A DNA stretch of 64,000 nucleotides from Paraburkholderia sp. BL10I2N1 (GCF_004361815.1 NZ_SNWA01000001.1:1550001-1614000), one strand, 5' to 3'. Positions 1-9,317 are shown, counted from the first letter of the stretch. A program made the numbers and translations. Notes: generated by a model from the sequence alone, not told the origin.

Positions 1-332
1 GAAAGCGCTTTCGGCAGCGTTTTTGCCTGCTTCGGTGCGCGTACGGTTGCGACCGGATTCACTGGCAAATCGATCCGGCCGGCCAGCCAGCGGTAAAAAG
101 CTCGCCACGACGACAGGCGGTGACTGATGGAGCGCGCCGACAGGCCGCCCGCATGCGCACGTGAAACCGCGCCGCGGATGTCCGTTGCGGTGAGCATTTC
201 GAGAGGCCGGCCGTTGGCAAGCTTCTTCAGTTCGTCGAGTTCGTGTGTGTAGCCGCGTAGTGTGTGCGCCGACAACCGCCGTTCGTGCTCGAGGCTCGAC
301 AGGTAAGTGGCGATGGGGTCAGCGAGGGTCAC
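1..332 (-). CDS. xerC: Tyrosine recombinase XerC, N-terminal part (runs off the window)
   Basis: This is the 5' end of a site-specific recombinase gene read leftward out of the window. The 110 visible codons encode a SAM-like N-terminal core-binding domain: an opening DPIATYLSSLEHERRLSAHT, then a helix ending GRPLEMLTATDI, then SHRLSSWRAFYRWL. This is the usual XerC/XerD start. XerC with XerD resolves chromosome dimers at dif during division. The catalytic domain (R...HxxR...Y) lies outside, so function is inferred from the N-terminal domain and the context. The start is a GTG at 332; no ATG precedes it in frame. The gene follows the DUF484 gene by 17 bp, the common DUF484-xerC arrangement of proteobacteria, which favours XerC over XerD. 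Confidence 0.88.
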   Translation of the reverse strand, partial: MTLADPIATYLSSLEHERRLSAHTLRGYTHELDELKKLANGRPLEMLTATDIRGAVSRAHAGGLSARSISHRLSSWRAFYRWLAGRIDLPVNPVATVRAPKQAKTLPKAL

Positions 333-349
333 GTGAAGGTGAGACCGGA

Positions 350-1066
350 TTAGCGCGGCAACAGGCGGCTGAGCGCGGCGCTTGCGAGCGCGCCGATCTG
401 CGTCAGGAAATCGGTGGCCATGCCGTCGTGAAAGCGGCGCGGATCCGGCGAGCCCATGACGAGCAAGCCAAACGCGCCGGCGTCTTCGGTTGCTTCCGGG
501 TCGCGCAGCGCGAGGAGCGCGATCGAACCGTTGGTGCCAGCCGCCGGTTCTTCGTCCGAAGACGCGCCGTCCGGTACCGCGCTCACGGCGGGCGCGAGCC
601 ACTGCGCCGCCTCGAAGCCGGTATTCGCGCCGCAGTACGGCGTGGCGAGACTGTTGGCGAAAATCCGCACTTCTTCACCGACGTGACGGGCGAAATCAGC
701 ATGCTCATAAGCCTCGGCGACATCCCACACGCGTAATGCCGCTTGCGGCACGTCGAACACTTCGCGCAGGCCGTTCGAAATGGTCCGCGGCAGGGCGTGC
801 GGATCGCGCTCGGACATCACGCGGGTCGTCCAGCGGCTGAATTTAGCGGCGATGCTGTCGTTTTCGTGACCGTAGCGCAGCAGTTCGGCAAGACGCCGTT
901 CGAGATGCTTGTTCTTGTCGCGCAACATGTCCATCTGCCGCTCCTGCAGCGAGACAGCCGCCTTCCCGTGCGGGTTGGCGAGCCGGATGGTGGCGAGCAT
1001 TTCCGCGTGTTCAGCGAAGAATTCGGGGTTGGCGAGCAGATATTCTGCAACTTCGCGATCGTTCAT
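350..1066 (-). CDS. DUF484 family protein
   Basis: A 238-residue protein that starts MNDREVAEYLLANPEFFAEH, the characteristic opening of the DUF484 family (GAF-like fold, function not established). A helical stretch follows at about residues 30-75 (LQERQMDMLRDKNKHLERRL), then a GAF-like core. An upstream extension in the same frame would run into dapF and is rejected, because the family begins at the ATG at 1066. The gene sits between dapF and xerC on the same strand, the conserved dapF-DUF484-xerC operon of gamma- and betaproteobacteria, so co-transcription with both is likely. No catalytic motif is visible. Confidence 0.88.
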   Translation of the reverse strand: MNDREVAEYLLANPEFFAEHAEMLATIRLANPHGKAAVSLQERQMDMLRDKNKHLERRLAELLRYGHENDSIAAKFSRWTTRVMSERDPHALPRTISNGLREVFDVPQAALRVWDVAEAYEHADFARHVGEEVRIFANSLATPYCGANTGFEAAQWLAPAVSAVPDGASSDEEPAAGTNGSIALLALRDPEATEDAGAFGLLVMGSPDPRRFHDGMATDFLTQIGALASAALSRLLPR

Positions 1067-1116
1067 GGTTTCGGCTTGGGAGATGCGCGGGGGCTTGGGT
1101 GTGTCGGTAAACAAGG

Positions 1117-1995
1117 TCAGATTGCGGCCGGTTCCGCCAGTTCGATCTCGCCTTCGAAGACGGTCGTAGCGGGGCCGGCCATCAGAAGTGGTGCGTCTTC
1201 GTTGCGTGCGCCGTCCCACGAGATCGTCAGTGCGCCGCCGTGCGTGTGCGCCGTGACCGGCGAATCGAGCAGTCCGCGGCGAATCCCGGCGGCGACGGCT
1301 GCGCACGCACCGGTACCGCACGCGAGCGTCTCGCCTGCGCCGCGCTCGAAGACTCGCAGCTTGATCTCGCTGCGCCCGACGATCTGCATGAAACCGGCGT
1401 TCACCTTCTGCGGGAAGCGCGCGTGCTTCTCGATGACCGGGCCGTCGACCAGAACCGGAAACGACTCGACGTCATCGACGATCTGCACCGCGTGCGGATT
1501 GCCCATCGAGACGGCTGAAATCCAGCGCGTCGCGCCGTTCACATAGAGCGGCCAGAGTGTGTCGTTGCCTTCACGGCGTCCTTCGAGGCCGTTCGTGGCG
1601 AAGGGGACGCGCGCCGGCTCGAACACCGGGCTACTCATGTCGACGACCACCTCACCGTTGTCTTGCATCGTCAGCGTGGCGATGCCGTTCTGCACCTGGA
1701 CGCGCACGGTGCTCAGATCGGTGAGGCGCGCATCGCGCACGAATTTCACGAAGCAACGCGCACCGTTACCGCAATGTTCGACCTCACCGCCGTCGCAATT
1801 AAAGATGCGATAGCGGAAATCGACACCATCGATGGTCGGTCGTTCGACCAGCAGCAACTGATCGGCGCCGATGCCGAAATGCCGGTCAGCGAGCGCGCGC
1901 ACTTGCGCCGCCGTCAGCGAGACGGGCTGCGTGTAGCCGTCGAGCACAACAAAGTCGTTGCCCGCGCCGTGCATTTTGGTGAATTTGAGTTTCAT
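1117..1995 (-). CDS. dapF: Diaminopimelate epimerase
   Basis: DapF interconverts LL- and meso-diaminopimelate in the cytoplasm, the penultimate step to lysine and the source of the peptidoglycan cross-linking residue. The 292-residue product opens with [20 protein letters not shown], a diagnostic start. It carries the two catalytic cysteines in their usual settings: Cys75 in [10 protein letters not shown] and Cys226 in [16 protein letters not shown]. Length is normal for the family (about 275-290). The ATG start at 1995 is fixed by the conserved N-terminus. It is the first gene of the dapF-DUF484-xerC group; 101 bp separate it from the upstream lpxL-type gene, which reads in the same direction. 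Confidence 0.97.
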   Translation of the reverse strand: MKLKFTKMHGAGNDFVVLDGYTQPVSLTAAQVRALADRHFGIGADQLLLVERPTIDGVDFRYRIFNCDGGEVEHCGNGARCFVKFVRDARLTDLSTVRVQVQNGIATLTMQDNGEVVVDMSSPVFEPARVPFATNGLEGRREGNDTLWPLYVNGATRWISAVSMGNPHAVQIVDDVESFPVLVDGPVIEKHARFPQKVNAGFMQIVGRSEIKLRVFERGAGETLACGTGACAAVAAGIRRGLLDSPVTAHTHGGALTISWDGARNEDAPLLMAGPATTVFEGEIELAEPAAI

Positions 1996-2096
1996 CCCAC
2001 TATTGTAAGGGACGCGCGGGCGCGCGCGTCGATGGCCTGTTGGATGAGCCTGTCAACCGGGCCCGGCAGAAGCGTTCGATCAGTCGCAACAATGGC

Positions 2097-2981
2097 TCAA
2101 TAAAAGCCGGGCTCGCCAGGCGGGCGCGTCTTGAAGCGTTTGTGCACCCAGTAATACTGCTCAGGCATGTGCGGAATCTGCTCTTCAAGAAAGGCGTTCA
2201 TGCGACGCGCGTCGAGGTCGTCGTCGCCGGTCGGATAGTTGTCCCACGGCTTGAACACTTTGAGACGATAGCCCTTGTAGTTCGGCAGCACCTCGCCGAT
2301 GAACGGCACCACCTGCGCGTGACCGACTTTCGCAAGCCGGCCCACCGCGGTTAGCGTGCAGGTCGGTACGCCGAAGAAGGGGACGAACGTCGAGTTGCGC
2401 GTGCCGTAGTCCATGTCCGCGCCGAGCATCACCGGCTTGCGGTCTCGCAGCCAGCGCAGCACGACACGGGCGCTGTCGGCGCGGCTCGCCATTTCGGCGC
2501 TGAAACGTCCGCGCGCGGCCTTTGCGATCGCTTCGAGTTCCTGATTCGACATCGGCTGGTACAGCGAGCCGCAGGTCCGGTGCAACGAGTAGTTCAGGAA
2601 GATCGAGCCGGCCTCGATGCCAACAAAGTGGAAGCCGAGAAAGAGCGTCGGCGGCAGATCAGGATCGTCAAGATCGATCGCACTATCGACATGCACCAGT
2701 TTCTCGAGCTTCTTCGCCGAGCCGAACCACTGAACGCTTCGTTCCAGGTAGCTGCGGATCGCATGCCGGAAGTGCTCCTGTGCAACGTCTTCGCGGCGCT
2801 CGTCGCTCCACTCCGGGAAACACAGCTTCAGATTGATGTGAACAATACGTTTGCGCCGGCTCGGGATCTGATAGAGCAGCCAGCCAAGGCCGTCGCCGAA
2901 CCGCGCGACCAGGCCGTAAGGCAACAATGCGAACAGTTTCAGGAGCCCGATGGCAAACTTCGCGCCGAGGTGGCTCAACAT
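2097..2981 (-). CDS. lpxL: Lipid A biosynthesis acyltransferase (LpxL/HtrB family)
   Basis: A 294-residue inner-membrane acyltransferase expected to transfer a secondary acyl chain from acyl-ACP to Kdo-lipid A during LPS maturation. It has an N-terminal hydrophobic anchor (about residues 8-38). The family's HX4(D/E) catalytic motif is seen as His118-x4-Glu123 in GFHFVGIEAG. The C-terminal block ends EEQIPHMPEQYYWVHKRFKTRPPGE, typical of LpxL/LpxM. The start at 2981 is chosen because GGAGG precedes the ATG closely; an in-frame ATG 32 codons upstream lacks family similarity. The gene is divergent from metK. Acyl-chain specificity (lauroyl, myristoyl or other) cannot be read from the sequence. 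Confidence 0.92.
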   Translation of the reverse strand: MLSHLGAKFAIGLLKLFALLPYGLVARFGDGLGWLLYQIPSRRKRIVHINLKLCFPEWSDERREDVAQEHFRHAIRSYLERSVQWFGSAKKLEKLVHVDSAIDLDDPDLPPTLFLGFHFVGIEAGSIFLNYSLHRTCGSLYQPMSNQELEAIAKAARGRFSAEMASRADSARVVLRWLRDRKPVMLGADMDYGTRNSTFVPFFGVPTCTLTAVGRLAKVGHAQVVPFIGEVLPNYKGYRLKVFKPWDNYPTGDDDLDARRMNAFLEEQIPHMPEQYYWVHKRFKTRPPGEPGFY

Positions 2982-3065
2982 GCCGCCTCCTGATGTGCGG
3001 CGCAGCACAGTGCAATCTTCAGAAAACCGGGGAACATGACGTAATACCGCACTCGTAGACACTCT

Positions 3066-3092
3066 GTGACTTTTCAAGGAAGTCGCTATAAT
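3066..3092 (+). promoter_or_regulatory. Probable metK promoter
   Basis: An exact -10 hexamer TATAAT lies at 3087-3092, with a partial -35 (GTGACT, 4 of 6 to TTGACA) at 3066-3071 and a 15-bp spacer. Transcription would begin near 3098, leaving a leader of about 160 nt before the metK GTG. The assignment rests on sequence match and position only. Confidence 0.55.
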
Positions 3093-3095
3093 AAG

Positions 3096-3258
3096 GGCTT
3101 CGCCGAGTTAATAGACAACTTGCGGGGCGAAGCCGGTGGGCGCCAACCATGTGTGGTGGGGCCCGGCGGTCAGGAAATCCGCTAAAGCGTCGCCGCTTCA
3201 GGCTCCCGAAGCTGGCTACGTGAAAATCAACCGTAACCACTCAACAGGAGTCTGCAAC
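3096..3258 (+). promoter_or_regulatory. Structured metK 5' leader
   Basis: The leader between the predicted start point and metK contains a perfect 9-bp stem GGCTTCGCC (3096-3104) / GGCGAAGCC (3126-3134) with a 21-nt loop, right at the expected RNA 5' end. A shorter AAGCG/CGCTT hairpin follows near 3184-3197. AGGAG at 3246-3250 is the ribosome binding site. I could not match the leader to the SAM-I, SAM-II or SAH riboswitch cores I know. It may simply be a stabilising hairpin. Confidence 0.35.
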
Positions 3259-4446
3259 GTGGCAAACGATTACCTCTTTACCTCGGAATCCGTTTCCGAA
3301 GGCCATCCCGACAAGGTCGCTGACCAGATCTCGGACGCTATCCTCGACGCCATCCTGAAGCAGGACAAATACTCGCGTGTTGCAGCTGAAACGCTGTGCA
3401 ACACGGGTCTCGTCGTGCTTGCCGGTGAAATCACCACCACGGCCAACGTCGACTACATCCAGGTCGCGCGCGAAACGATCAAGCGCATCGGCTACGACAA
3501 CACCGACTACGGCATTGACTACCGCGGCTGCGCGGTGCTCGTCGCGTACGACAAGCAGTCCCCGGACATCGCTCAGGGCGTGGACCGTGCACACGACAAC
3601 AACCTCGATCAAGGGGCTGGCGACCAGGGTCTGATGTTCGGCTACGCGTGCGATGAAACGCCCGAACTGATGCCGCTTCCGATCCACCTGTCGCACCGTC
3701 TGGTCGAACGCCAGGCGAACCTGCGCCGCGACGGCCGTCTGCCGTGGTTGCGTCCGGACGCGAAGTCGCAGGTCACCGTGCGCTACGTCGACGGCAAACC
3801 GCATTCGATCGACACCGTGGTGCTGTCGACGCAACATTCGCCGGACATCGAACTGTCGACGCTGCGCGAAGCGGTGATCGAAGAAGTCATCAAGCCGACG
3901 CTGCCGGCTGAACTGATCAAGGGCGACATCAAGTTCCTTGTGAACCCAACCGGCCGGTTTGTGATCGGCGGCCCGCAAGGCGACTGCGGTCTGACGGGCC
4001 GCAAGATCATCGTCGATACGTACGGCGGTGCCGCACCGCACGGCGGCGGCGCGTTCTCGGGCAAGGATCCGTCGAAGGTCGACCGTTCGGCAGCTTATGC
4101 CGGCCGTTATGTCGCGAAAAACATCGTGGCCGCCGGCCTTGCAACCCGCTGCCTGATCCAGGTGTCCTACGCGATCGGCGTTGCGCAACCGACCTCGGTG
4201 ATGGTCAACACGTTTGGCACCGGTCGCGTGTCGGATGCGACGATCACGCGCCTCGTGCAGGAACACTTCGATCTGCGCCCGAAGGGCATCATTCAGATGC
4301 TCGACCTGCTGCGCCCGGTCTACGAAAAGACCGCCGCCTATGGTCACTTCGGCCGTGAAGAGCCGGAATTCTCGTGGGAAGCAGCCGACAAGGCGCTCGC
4401 CCTTGCCGAAGCTGCAGGGACAGAACCGGTCGCCGCGCTCGCCTGA
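3259..4446 (+). CDS. metK: S-adenosylmethionine synthetase
   Basis: MetK makes S-adenosylmethionine from methionine and ATP in the cytoplasm, the cell's main methyl donor. The 395-residue protein opens [19 protein letters not shown], containing the GHPDK ATP-site motif. It also has GAGDQG (methionine/ATP site) and the glycine-rich [19 protein letters not shown] segment, all family signatures, and normal length. The start is a GTG at 3259, eight bases after AGGAG; in-frame codons further upstream belong to the leader. The gene stands alone, divergent from lpxL, and ends in a strong intrinsic terminator. It is essential in most bacteria. Confidence 0.98.
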   Translation: MANDYLFTSESVSEGHPDKVADQISDAILDAILKQDKYSRVAAETLCNTGLVVLAGEITTTANVDYIQVARETIKRIGYDNTDYGIDYRGCAVLVAYDKQSPDIAQGVDRAHDNNLDQGAGDQGLMFGYACDETPELMPLPIHLSHRLVERQANLRRDGRLPWLRPDAKSQVTVRYVDGKPHSIDTVVLSTQHSPDIELSTLREAVIEEVIKPTLPAELIKGDIKFLVNPTGRFVIGGPQGDCGLTGRKIIVDTYGGAAPHGGGAFSGKDPSKVDRSAAYAGRYVAKNIVAAGLATRCLIQVSYAIGVAQPTSVMVNTFGTGRVSDATITRLVQEHFDLRPKGIIQMLDLLRPVYEKTAAYGHFGREEPEFSWEAADKALALAEAAGTEPVAALA

Positions 4447-4478
4447 GTGCGTCCTGGTTCACGTTTGATGCAAATAAA

Positions 4479-4511
4479 CCCCGCCGGCCTTGCGCCGCGC
4501 GGGGTTTTTTT
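4479..4511 (+). terminator. Intrinsic terminator of metK
   Basis: CCCCGC (4479-4484) pairs with GCGGGG (4499-4504), with further GC pairs inside, followed directly by seven T residues (4505-4511). It begins 33 bp after the metK stop. Confidence 0.9.
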
Positions 4512-5339
4512 CTTGCTGTCGTGGATTTTTCAGGGATGTTGCGATTGCGCGTGAGCAACGGGCCCGGCGCCGGGGCCCGCTCACACGGCCCGATACGACA
4601 GGAGCTCAGCGAGTGGCAAACGCGAACCAGCCCGTGCTGGTGACCGAGATCCTGCGTGGACGGCGGCTGGTGCTGTGCGGGACAGCCGTCTGGCGCGCGT
4701 TCAGCGTACGCAACGTAGTCGGCTTCCTCAACAGCGTTCGCAGCGAGAAGCGGTGCGAACCACTCTTCACGCGCAGTGCCGCAAAAAACGAATGAAACCA
4801 CGTGCGAATGCCGTCGACCGGCTTTGCGTCGCGCCATTGTTCGGCCAGCGCGCGCGTCCGCGCGGAGTGGTGACGCAATGCGCGGACAACGTGGCGGCGC
4901 GCTGGACGCGCCGCTTTGAGCGCCGCGTGGGTAAGGCGGGTGCTTAACAGGGTGTGCATGGCTTCAGCGAAAGGTATGAGGGCGTCCGACGGGAGAGTGC
5001 GCTGTAAGCAGCACCAAATGTGCCAGCGTGGACGACAGGGAAGCCGGAAAACAGGCGGGATGCGGCGGCTGTGCCCCGAAGAGGCCCTGCGCGCAAGGGA
5101 AATGCGGGAATCGCGATCAACATGCGGTCAGGCTACACGCGATTCGTGACGCACGAAAGTCGGTTTTACCCTCGCGGCAATCGGTCGCCCAGGCCATTGA
5201 TCGATCCCTTTGCGGTCGGTTTCCGTGCACGAATTGCCCATTTGGCGTGCAATGCACCGGAGTCCGGCACCCGAAACGCAGCGCAGCGCGATCAGGTACG
5301 TTTTACAATCCCGTATTAGCCAGTCGAAACGGAACGTCC
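4512..5339. other. Intergenic region, metK to phyH-like gene
   Basis: An 828-bp stretch with no confidently recognised gene. It holds a GC-rich hairpin at 4551-4584 (GTGAGC ... GCTCAC enclosing complementary GGGCC-rich arms) and one possible leftward ORF (listed separately). Near its end, a TACAAT (5303-5308) could be the -10 of the next gene but has no good -35. Confidence 0.6.
4606..4959 (-). CDS. Possible small basic hypothetical protein
   Basis: A 117-codon leftward ORF, MHTLLSTRLTHAALKAARPA onward, very rich in Arg, His and Ala, with no recognised domain. The third codon positions are fairly GC-rich, as in neighbouring genes, and the ORF fills most of an otherwise empty gap. However, there is no clear ribosome binding site in front of the ATG. 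It may be a real lineage-specific gene or a chance ORF in GC-rich DNA. Confidence 0.28.
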   Translation of the reverse strand: MHTLLSTRLTHAALKAARPARRHVVRALRHHSARTRALAEQWRDAKPVDGIRTWFHSFFAALRVKSGSHRFSLRTLLRKPTTLRTLNARQTAVPHSTSRRPRRISVTSTGWFAFATR

Positions 5340-6101
5340 ATGTCAGTCCATTCAAAAAAGGAACAGGTCCAGATGCTGCGGGATCGTGGCTTCGTCGTCG
5401 TGCCGGGACTCGTTTCGCCCGAACGTTGTGCCGCGATGAGGGCCACTGCGCAGCAGCAGTTGGAGGAAGCCGCCGCACCGCTCGAGTTCGAGGCGGATCT
5501 GCGTTATCCGGGCGCGCCGGAGTCGAAACATGCACCGGGCGGCCACACGGTGCGCCGTCTGCTGGATGCGTATTCCCGCGATCAGATGTTTCGCGAATGG
5601 GCGGCGGCGCCGGAAATCCGCGGCTGGATGGAACTGTATTTCGGCGAAGAGCCGCGGCTCTCGCGTGCCCATCACAACTGCATGATGACAAAGCACCCGG
5701 CGTATGGGAGCCTGACCGGCTGGCATCGCGATGTGCGTTACTGGTCGTTTGAGCGGGACGATCTGGTGTCGGTATGGCTTGCGCTGGGACCGGAAACCGT
5801 CGACAACGGGGCGCTTTGGTTAGTGCCGCAGTCGCACAGCGTGCCGTTCACCTCCGATCGTTTCGACCAGGCGAAATTTTTTCGCGCCGATCTGCCTGAA
5901 AATCAGGCACTCATCCAGACCGCGATTTCACCGGAACTGCAGACGGGCGACGTCGTGTTCTTTCACTGCAACACCCTTCATTCGGCGGGCAAAAACATAA
6001 CCGACGACATCAAGTTTTCGCTCGTGTTTACGTACCACGGTGCGAGCAACGTGCCCCTGCCAGGTTCACGTTCTGCATCGATGCCTGAAGTGGCGTTCTG
6101 A
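5340..6101 (+). CDS. Phytanoyl-CoA dioxygenase family protein
   Basis: A 253-residue Fe(II)/2-oxoglutarate-dependent oxygenase of the PhyH family. The metal triad is visible: His129 and Asp131 in GWHRDVRYWSF and the distal His214 in FFHCNTLHSAGKN; the double-stranded beta-helix region lies between. The start at 5340 (MSVHSKKEQVQMLRDRGFVV) matches the family's opening helix and 'gfvvvpglv' strand. The long upstream extension in the same frame reads through intergenic DNA and is not used. It is a single gene on the + strand with no pathway neighbours, so the substrate (a hydroxylated lipid, amino acid or small molecule) cannot be named. Confidence 0.88.
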   Translation: MSVHSKKEQVQMLRDRGFVVVPGLVSPERCAAMRATAQQQLEEAAAPLEFEADLRYPGAPESKHAPGGHTVRRLLDAYSRDQMFREWAAAPEIRGWMELYFGEEPRLSRAHHNCMMTKHPAYGSLTGWHRDVRYWSFERDDLVSVWLALGPETVDNGALWLVPQSHSVPFTSDRFDQAKFFRADLPENQALIQTAISPELQTGDVVFFHCNTLHSAGKNITDDIKFSLVFTYHGASNVPLPGSRSASMPEVAF

Positions 6102-6170
6102 AGTGGTGTTCCGGGTAGCGCCGGGAAGCCGCGATGCGTTTCGCGCGGATCGGGCGCCTTCGTGCCGCGT

Positions 6171-6374
6171 CTAGCGCTTGCCGGACATCACCAGACCGGT
6201 GAGTCCGGCCAGTGTCGCGACCACGCCGCCTGCGATCAGGAAAATGGTCTTGTTGGTCGGCGCACCGGTGAACACGCGCGAGACCTCGTTACTGAACGAA
6301 TGAAACGACTGGCCACCAAAATACAGCAGCACGACGCCACCGACGATCAACGCGAACGAAATCGCTCTGGTCAT
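6171..6374 (-). CDS. DUF3185 family small membrane protein
   Basis: A 67-residue protein with two hydrophobic helices (about 5-21 and 44-64) separated by a polar loop (SFHSFSNEVSRVFTGAPTNK). This matches the DUF3185 pattern of short two-helix inner-membrane proteins with no known function. It ends MSGKR. It is read leftward, convergent with the PhyH gene and divergent from the aldo-keto reductase gene. Confidence 0.8.
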   Translation of the reverse strand: MTRAISFALIVGGVVLLYFGGQSFHSFSNEVSRVFTGAPTNKTIFLIAGGVVATLAGLTGLVMSGKR

Positions 6375-6614
6375 GAAAATCCCTCATCATTAAAGCTGGT
6401 CGCCGGAGTGTATTGGAACGACACAGTCGCGTCCATGCTTCGTCCCGCCTTCTGGGCTCCTGCATGCCGCCCGTCGATTGGCTAACATAGGCAGTTCAGC
6501 ATTTTGCGCCGCACCGCAACGTCCTGCTGATGGCAGGGCGTCGTGGTGTGGCGATGTCATCGCGCAACAATCGTCGATGATCCTTTCTCGTGCATCTATC
6601 AAGGAAATCACGCA

Positions 6615-7658
6615 ATGGCCTACGAAGCATCTTCTGAACGCTATTCGGACATGCAATACCGCGTTTGCGGCAAGTCGGGGCTCAAGCTGCCTGCGCTGTC
6701 GCTCGGCTTGTGGCACAACTTCGGCGACACGACGCCGCTGTCGACGCAGCGCGATATTTTGCGCACAGCCTTCGATCTCGGCATCACGCACTTCGATCTG
6801 GCGAACAACTACGGGCCGCCGTACGGCAGCGCCGAAACGAACTTTGGGCGTCACTTCAAGGACGATTTCAAACCCTACCGCGACGAACTGCTGATTTCGT
6901 CGAAGGCCGGCTGGGACATGTGGCCCGGTCCGTATGGCCAGGGCGGCGGCTCGCGCAAGTACGTGCTTGCGAGTCTCGATCAGAGCCTGCAGCGCATGGG
7001 GCTCGATTACGTCGACATCTTCTACTCGCATCGCTTCGATGCCGACACGCCGCTCGAAGAAACCGCCGGCGCACTCGCTACCGCCGTGCAGCAGGGTAAG
7101 GCGCTGTACGTCGGCATTTCGTCGTACTCGGCGGCAAAGACACGCGAGATGGCAAAACTGCTGGGTGAATACAAGGTGCCGCTCCTGATCCATCAACCGG
7201 CGTACAACATGCTGAACCGCTGGGTGGAGCATGAACTGCTCGATACGCTCGATGAACTTGGAACGGGCAGCATCGCTTTCACGCCGCTCGCTCAGGGACT
7301 TCTCACCGGCAAGTATCTGAACGGCGTGCCGGACGATGCGCGCGTCAACAAGCCGGGCGGCGGATCGCTGAAGGCGGAGCATCTGAGCGCGCAAAACATC
7401 GAGCACGTGCGCAAGCTGAACGACATTGCGCAGCGGCGCGGCCAGAGCCTGGCGCAGATGGCGCTCGCATGGACGCTGCGTGGCGGCCGCGTGACGTCGG
7501 CCCTGATCGGTGCGAGCAAACCGGAGCAGGTGCGCGAGAACGTCGGTGCGCTAAAGAATCTCGAATTCTCGAAAGAGGAACTGGCCGAGATCGATCGCCA
7601 CGCGACGGAGGGCGGCATCAACCTGTGGGAAAGGCCGTCGACTGACCAGCATATCTGA
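6615..7658 (+). CDS. Aldo-keto reductase, YghZ (L-glyceraldehyde 3-phosphate reductase) type
   Basis: A 347-residue (alpha/beta)8 NADPH-dependent reductase. The catalytic tetrad is readable as Asp61, Tyr66 (THFDLANNYGPP), Lys97 (LLISSKAGWDMWPGPYG) and His139 (DIFYSHRFD). The ANNYGPP and KAGWDMWPGPYG segments are those of E. coli YghZ/Gpr, which reduces L-glyceraldehyde 3-phosphate and methylglyoxal; length also agrees (346). The start ATG at 6615 follows AAGGAAA. The assignment to the subfamily is strong, but the physiological substrate is inferred. A perfect hairpin terminator follows the gene. Confidence 0.93.
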   Translation: MAYEASSERYSDMQYRVCGKSGLKLPALSLGLWHNFGDTTPLSTQRDILRTAFDLGITHFDLANNYGPPYGSAETNFGRHFKDDFKPYRDELLISSKAGWDMWPGPYGQGGGSRKYVLASLDQSLQRMGLDYVDIFYSHRFDADTPLEETAGALATAVQQGKALYVGISSYSAAKTREMAKLLGEYKVPLLIHQPAYNMLNRWVEHELLDTLDELGTGSIAFTPLAQGLLTGKYLNGVPDDARVNKPGGGSLKAEHLSAQNIEHVRKLNDIAQRRGQSLAQMALAWTLRGGRVTSALIGASKPEQVRENVGALKNLEFSKEELAEIDRHATEGGINLWERPSTDQHI

Positions 7659-7690
7659 GCGTCGGGTTGCGGTTTGTCCGCACGCAAGGA

Positions 7691-7713
7691 AAGCCGCCGT
7701 AAGGCGGCTTTTT
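7691..7713 (+). terminator. Intrinsic terminator of the aldo-keto reductase gene
   Basis: AAGCCGCC (7691-7698), loop GTAA, then GGCGGCTT (7703-7710), with five consecutive T residues (7709-7713) at the 3' side. Confidence 0.9.
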
Positions 7714-7801
7714 CTCTTTGGAGGCGTTCAGCAGGTTCATTCTTCCGGCTGTCATGAGGCACTGCTAAGTTCGCTGCCAGTGTCATTTCGACGGAGGGAA
7801 G

Positions 7802-8803
7802 ATGGAATCACGTGGCGCCGCCAAAGCGGAACCGGAAGGACCTGTCGCGGTGCCTGTGCGCCGCACGGCAAGGCGAGCCGCGATCAACTCGCGTACGAAT
7901 CTCATGCTGATCGTCGCTGTCTCGCTGGCGGCGGCAATGGAACTGGCGGGGCTGCCGTTTCTGCTGCGCCTGTGGGGCGCGCCGGCGCTATGGCTGATCG
8001 TGCCCGTCGTCGTGTTGACGCCTACGCACTGGGGCCTGATTCACGAAGCGATTCACGGACAGCTTTTCGCGGATCGCCGTCTCAACGAGAACGTCGCACG
8101 CACGCTGGCGATCATGCTGTCATTGCCGTTCGAGGCAGTGCGCTTTGGCCATCTGATGCACCATCGCTTCACTCGTGAACCGTACGACCGCCCCGACGTT
8201 CACGAGGGCGACGGGTCGCGCTGGCGCACGCGGATTACGTACTACTTCCGTCTGCTCGGCGGTTTCTACGTCGGTGAACTCCTGCTACCGCTGTTAGCTT
8301 TCCTGCCCGTGAAAACCGCTCGTGCGCTGGTCGCCCGGACGGTCGGCGCGGAAGGGCCGGTGGGTGCCGATGTAGGGCGGCTCGTTACCGGCTTTGCGAC
8401 CGATCCCGCACGCCGGCAGCGCACGCGGCGCGACTGGTTGCTGACCGTCGCGCTATACGCGTGCGCGTTCTATCTGTACGGAGTCTGGTGGCCGGCGCTC
8501 GCGGCGACGATGTATTTGCGGGGCGTGTGGCTGTCGCTGGCGGATAACCTGCCGCATTACGACGTAGCGCTGGACGAACCCGGGCGAGCGCGTAACTTCC
8601 GCGTTGCGCGAGTGTGGCAAGGGATACTGATGAACCATCACCTGCATCGAACGCATCATCAGCATCCGACGCTGCCATGGACCGCCCTCCCCGCGCTTGC
8701 GCGCGAGACGGCGTCACCCGCCGACGCCGCGCGTGAAGACGCTTACTTCCGCAGCGTCCTGCGCCAGTTCAGCGGAACGGTGACGGTGAAGAATACGCGT
8801 TGA
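7802..8803 (+). CDS. Membrane fatty acid desaturase
   Basis: A 333-residue integral-membrane di-iron desaturase. All three histidine boxes are present: HEAIH (81-85), HLMHH (117-121) and HHLHRTHH (279-286). The hydrophobic segments flank them (about 33-75, 150-172, 213-250). The ATG at 7802 is preceded by GGAGGG. Such enzymes insert double bonds into acyl chains or modify related lipids or carotenoids; regiospecificity cannot be read. Its N-terminus carries a basic cytosolic tail (RRTARRAAINSR). It is a stand-alone + strand gene after a terminator. Confidence 0.87.
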   Translation: MESRGAAKAEPEGPVAVPVRRTARRAAINSRTNLMLIVAVSLAAAMELAGLPFLLRLWGAPALWLIVPVVVLTPTHWGLIHEAIHGQLFADRRLNENVARTLAIMLSLPFEAVRFGHLMHHRFTREPYDRPDVHEGDGSRWRTRITYYFRLLGGFYVGELLLPLLAFLPVKTARALVARTVGAEGPVGADVGRLVTGFATDPARRQRTRRDWLLTVALYACAFYLYGVWWPALAATMYLRGVWLSLADNLPHYDVALDEPGRARNFRVARVWQGILMNHHLHRTHHQHPTLPWTALPALARETASPADAAREDAYFRSVLRQFSGTVTVKNTR

Positions 8804-8844
8804 GGTGATGGGCCAGCACCGGCCCCCTCATCGCACCTGTTCCG

Positions 8845-9030
8845 CTACACCAGGGCAGGCAACCCTTCGACGAGCAGGATCGCCACGCCCACTCCCAGCA
8901 ATGCCCCAATCACGCGCAGGACGTTGTGCCTGAATTCAGTTGCGCAGGGGCAGGCGCCAAGAAAGAGAGCGCCAGCTAGAGCCATCGGAATGACCAGAAT
9001 GAAATCGGCGATCGTGAAGTAGGTCGTCAT
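8845..9030 (-). CDS. Small hypothetical membrane protein
   Basis: A 61-residue product starting MTTYFTIADFILVIPMALAG with two hydrophobic helices and a short CPC-containing turn (FLGACPCATEFRHN). It ends in a second helix. The ATG at 9030 is preferred over an in-frame ATG seven codons upstream because GGAG lies 8 bases before it. No family is recognised. It converges with the desaturase gene. Confidence 0.55.
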   Translation of the reverse strand: MTTYFTIADFILVIPMALAGALFLGACPCATEFRHNVLRVIGALLGVGVAILLVEGLPALV

Positions 9031-9317
9031 GCTCGTCTCCATTGATATCACTCACGCAGCAAGCCGCTGTATTTCTGATGTGGCGCGGCTATGAGGTTCG
9101 ATTCGAGTATAGGCGACGGTTCGACGGGCATGATGCCGCAATGCGGCGCTGCACTGCTGCATTGCGCATAGCTGCAGGTTTGCTGGGCGAGGCTTGGCGC
9201 ATCAGGCAACTGTTTGAAGCGACCACAAAAAAGTCTAACGATTGCTTACAGAGCTCTTTCGAAATGGACATCGGCGGGCAACGATAGGCGATTCACCTGT
9301 CCGTATCTGGATCAGTT

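Noticed and set aside
3098..3258. SAM or SAH riboswitch in front of metK
   Set aside because: No conserved core of the classes I know could be aligned; kept only as an unclassified structured leader.
3241..4347. Long leftward ORF opposite metK
   Set aside because: Shadow of metK: it covers the conserved gene on the other strand, is Arg/Val/Asp-rich and has no family similarity.
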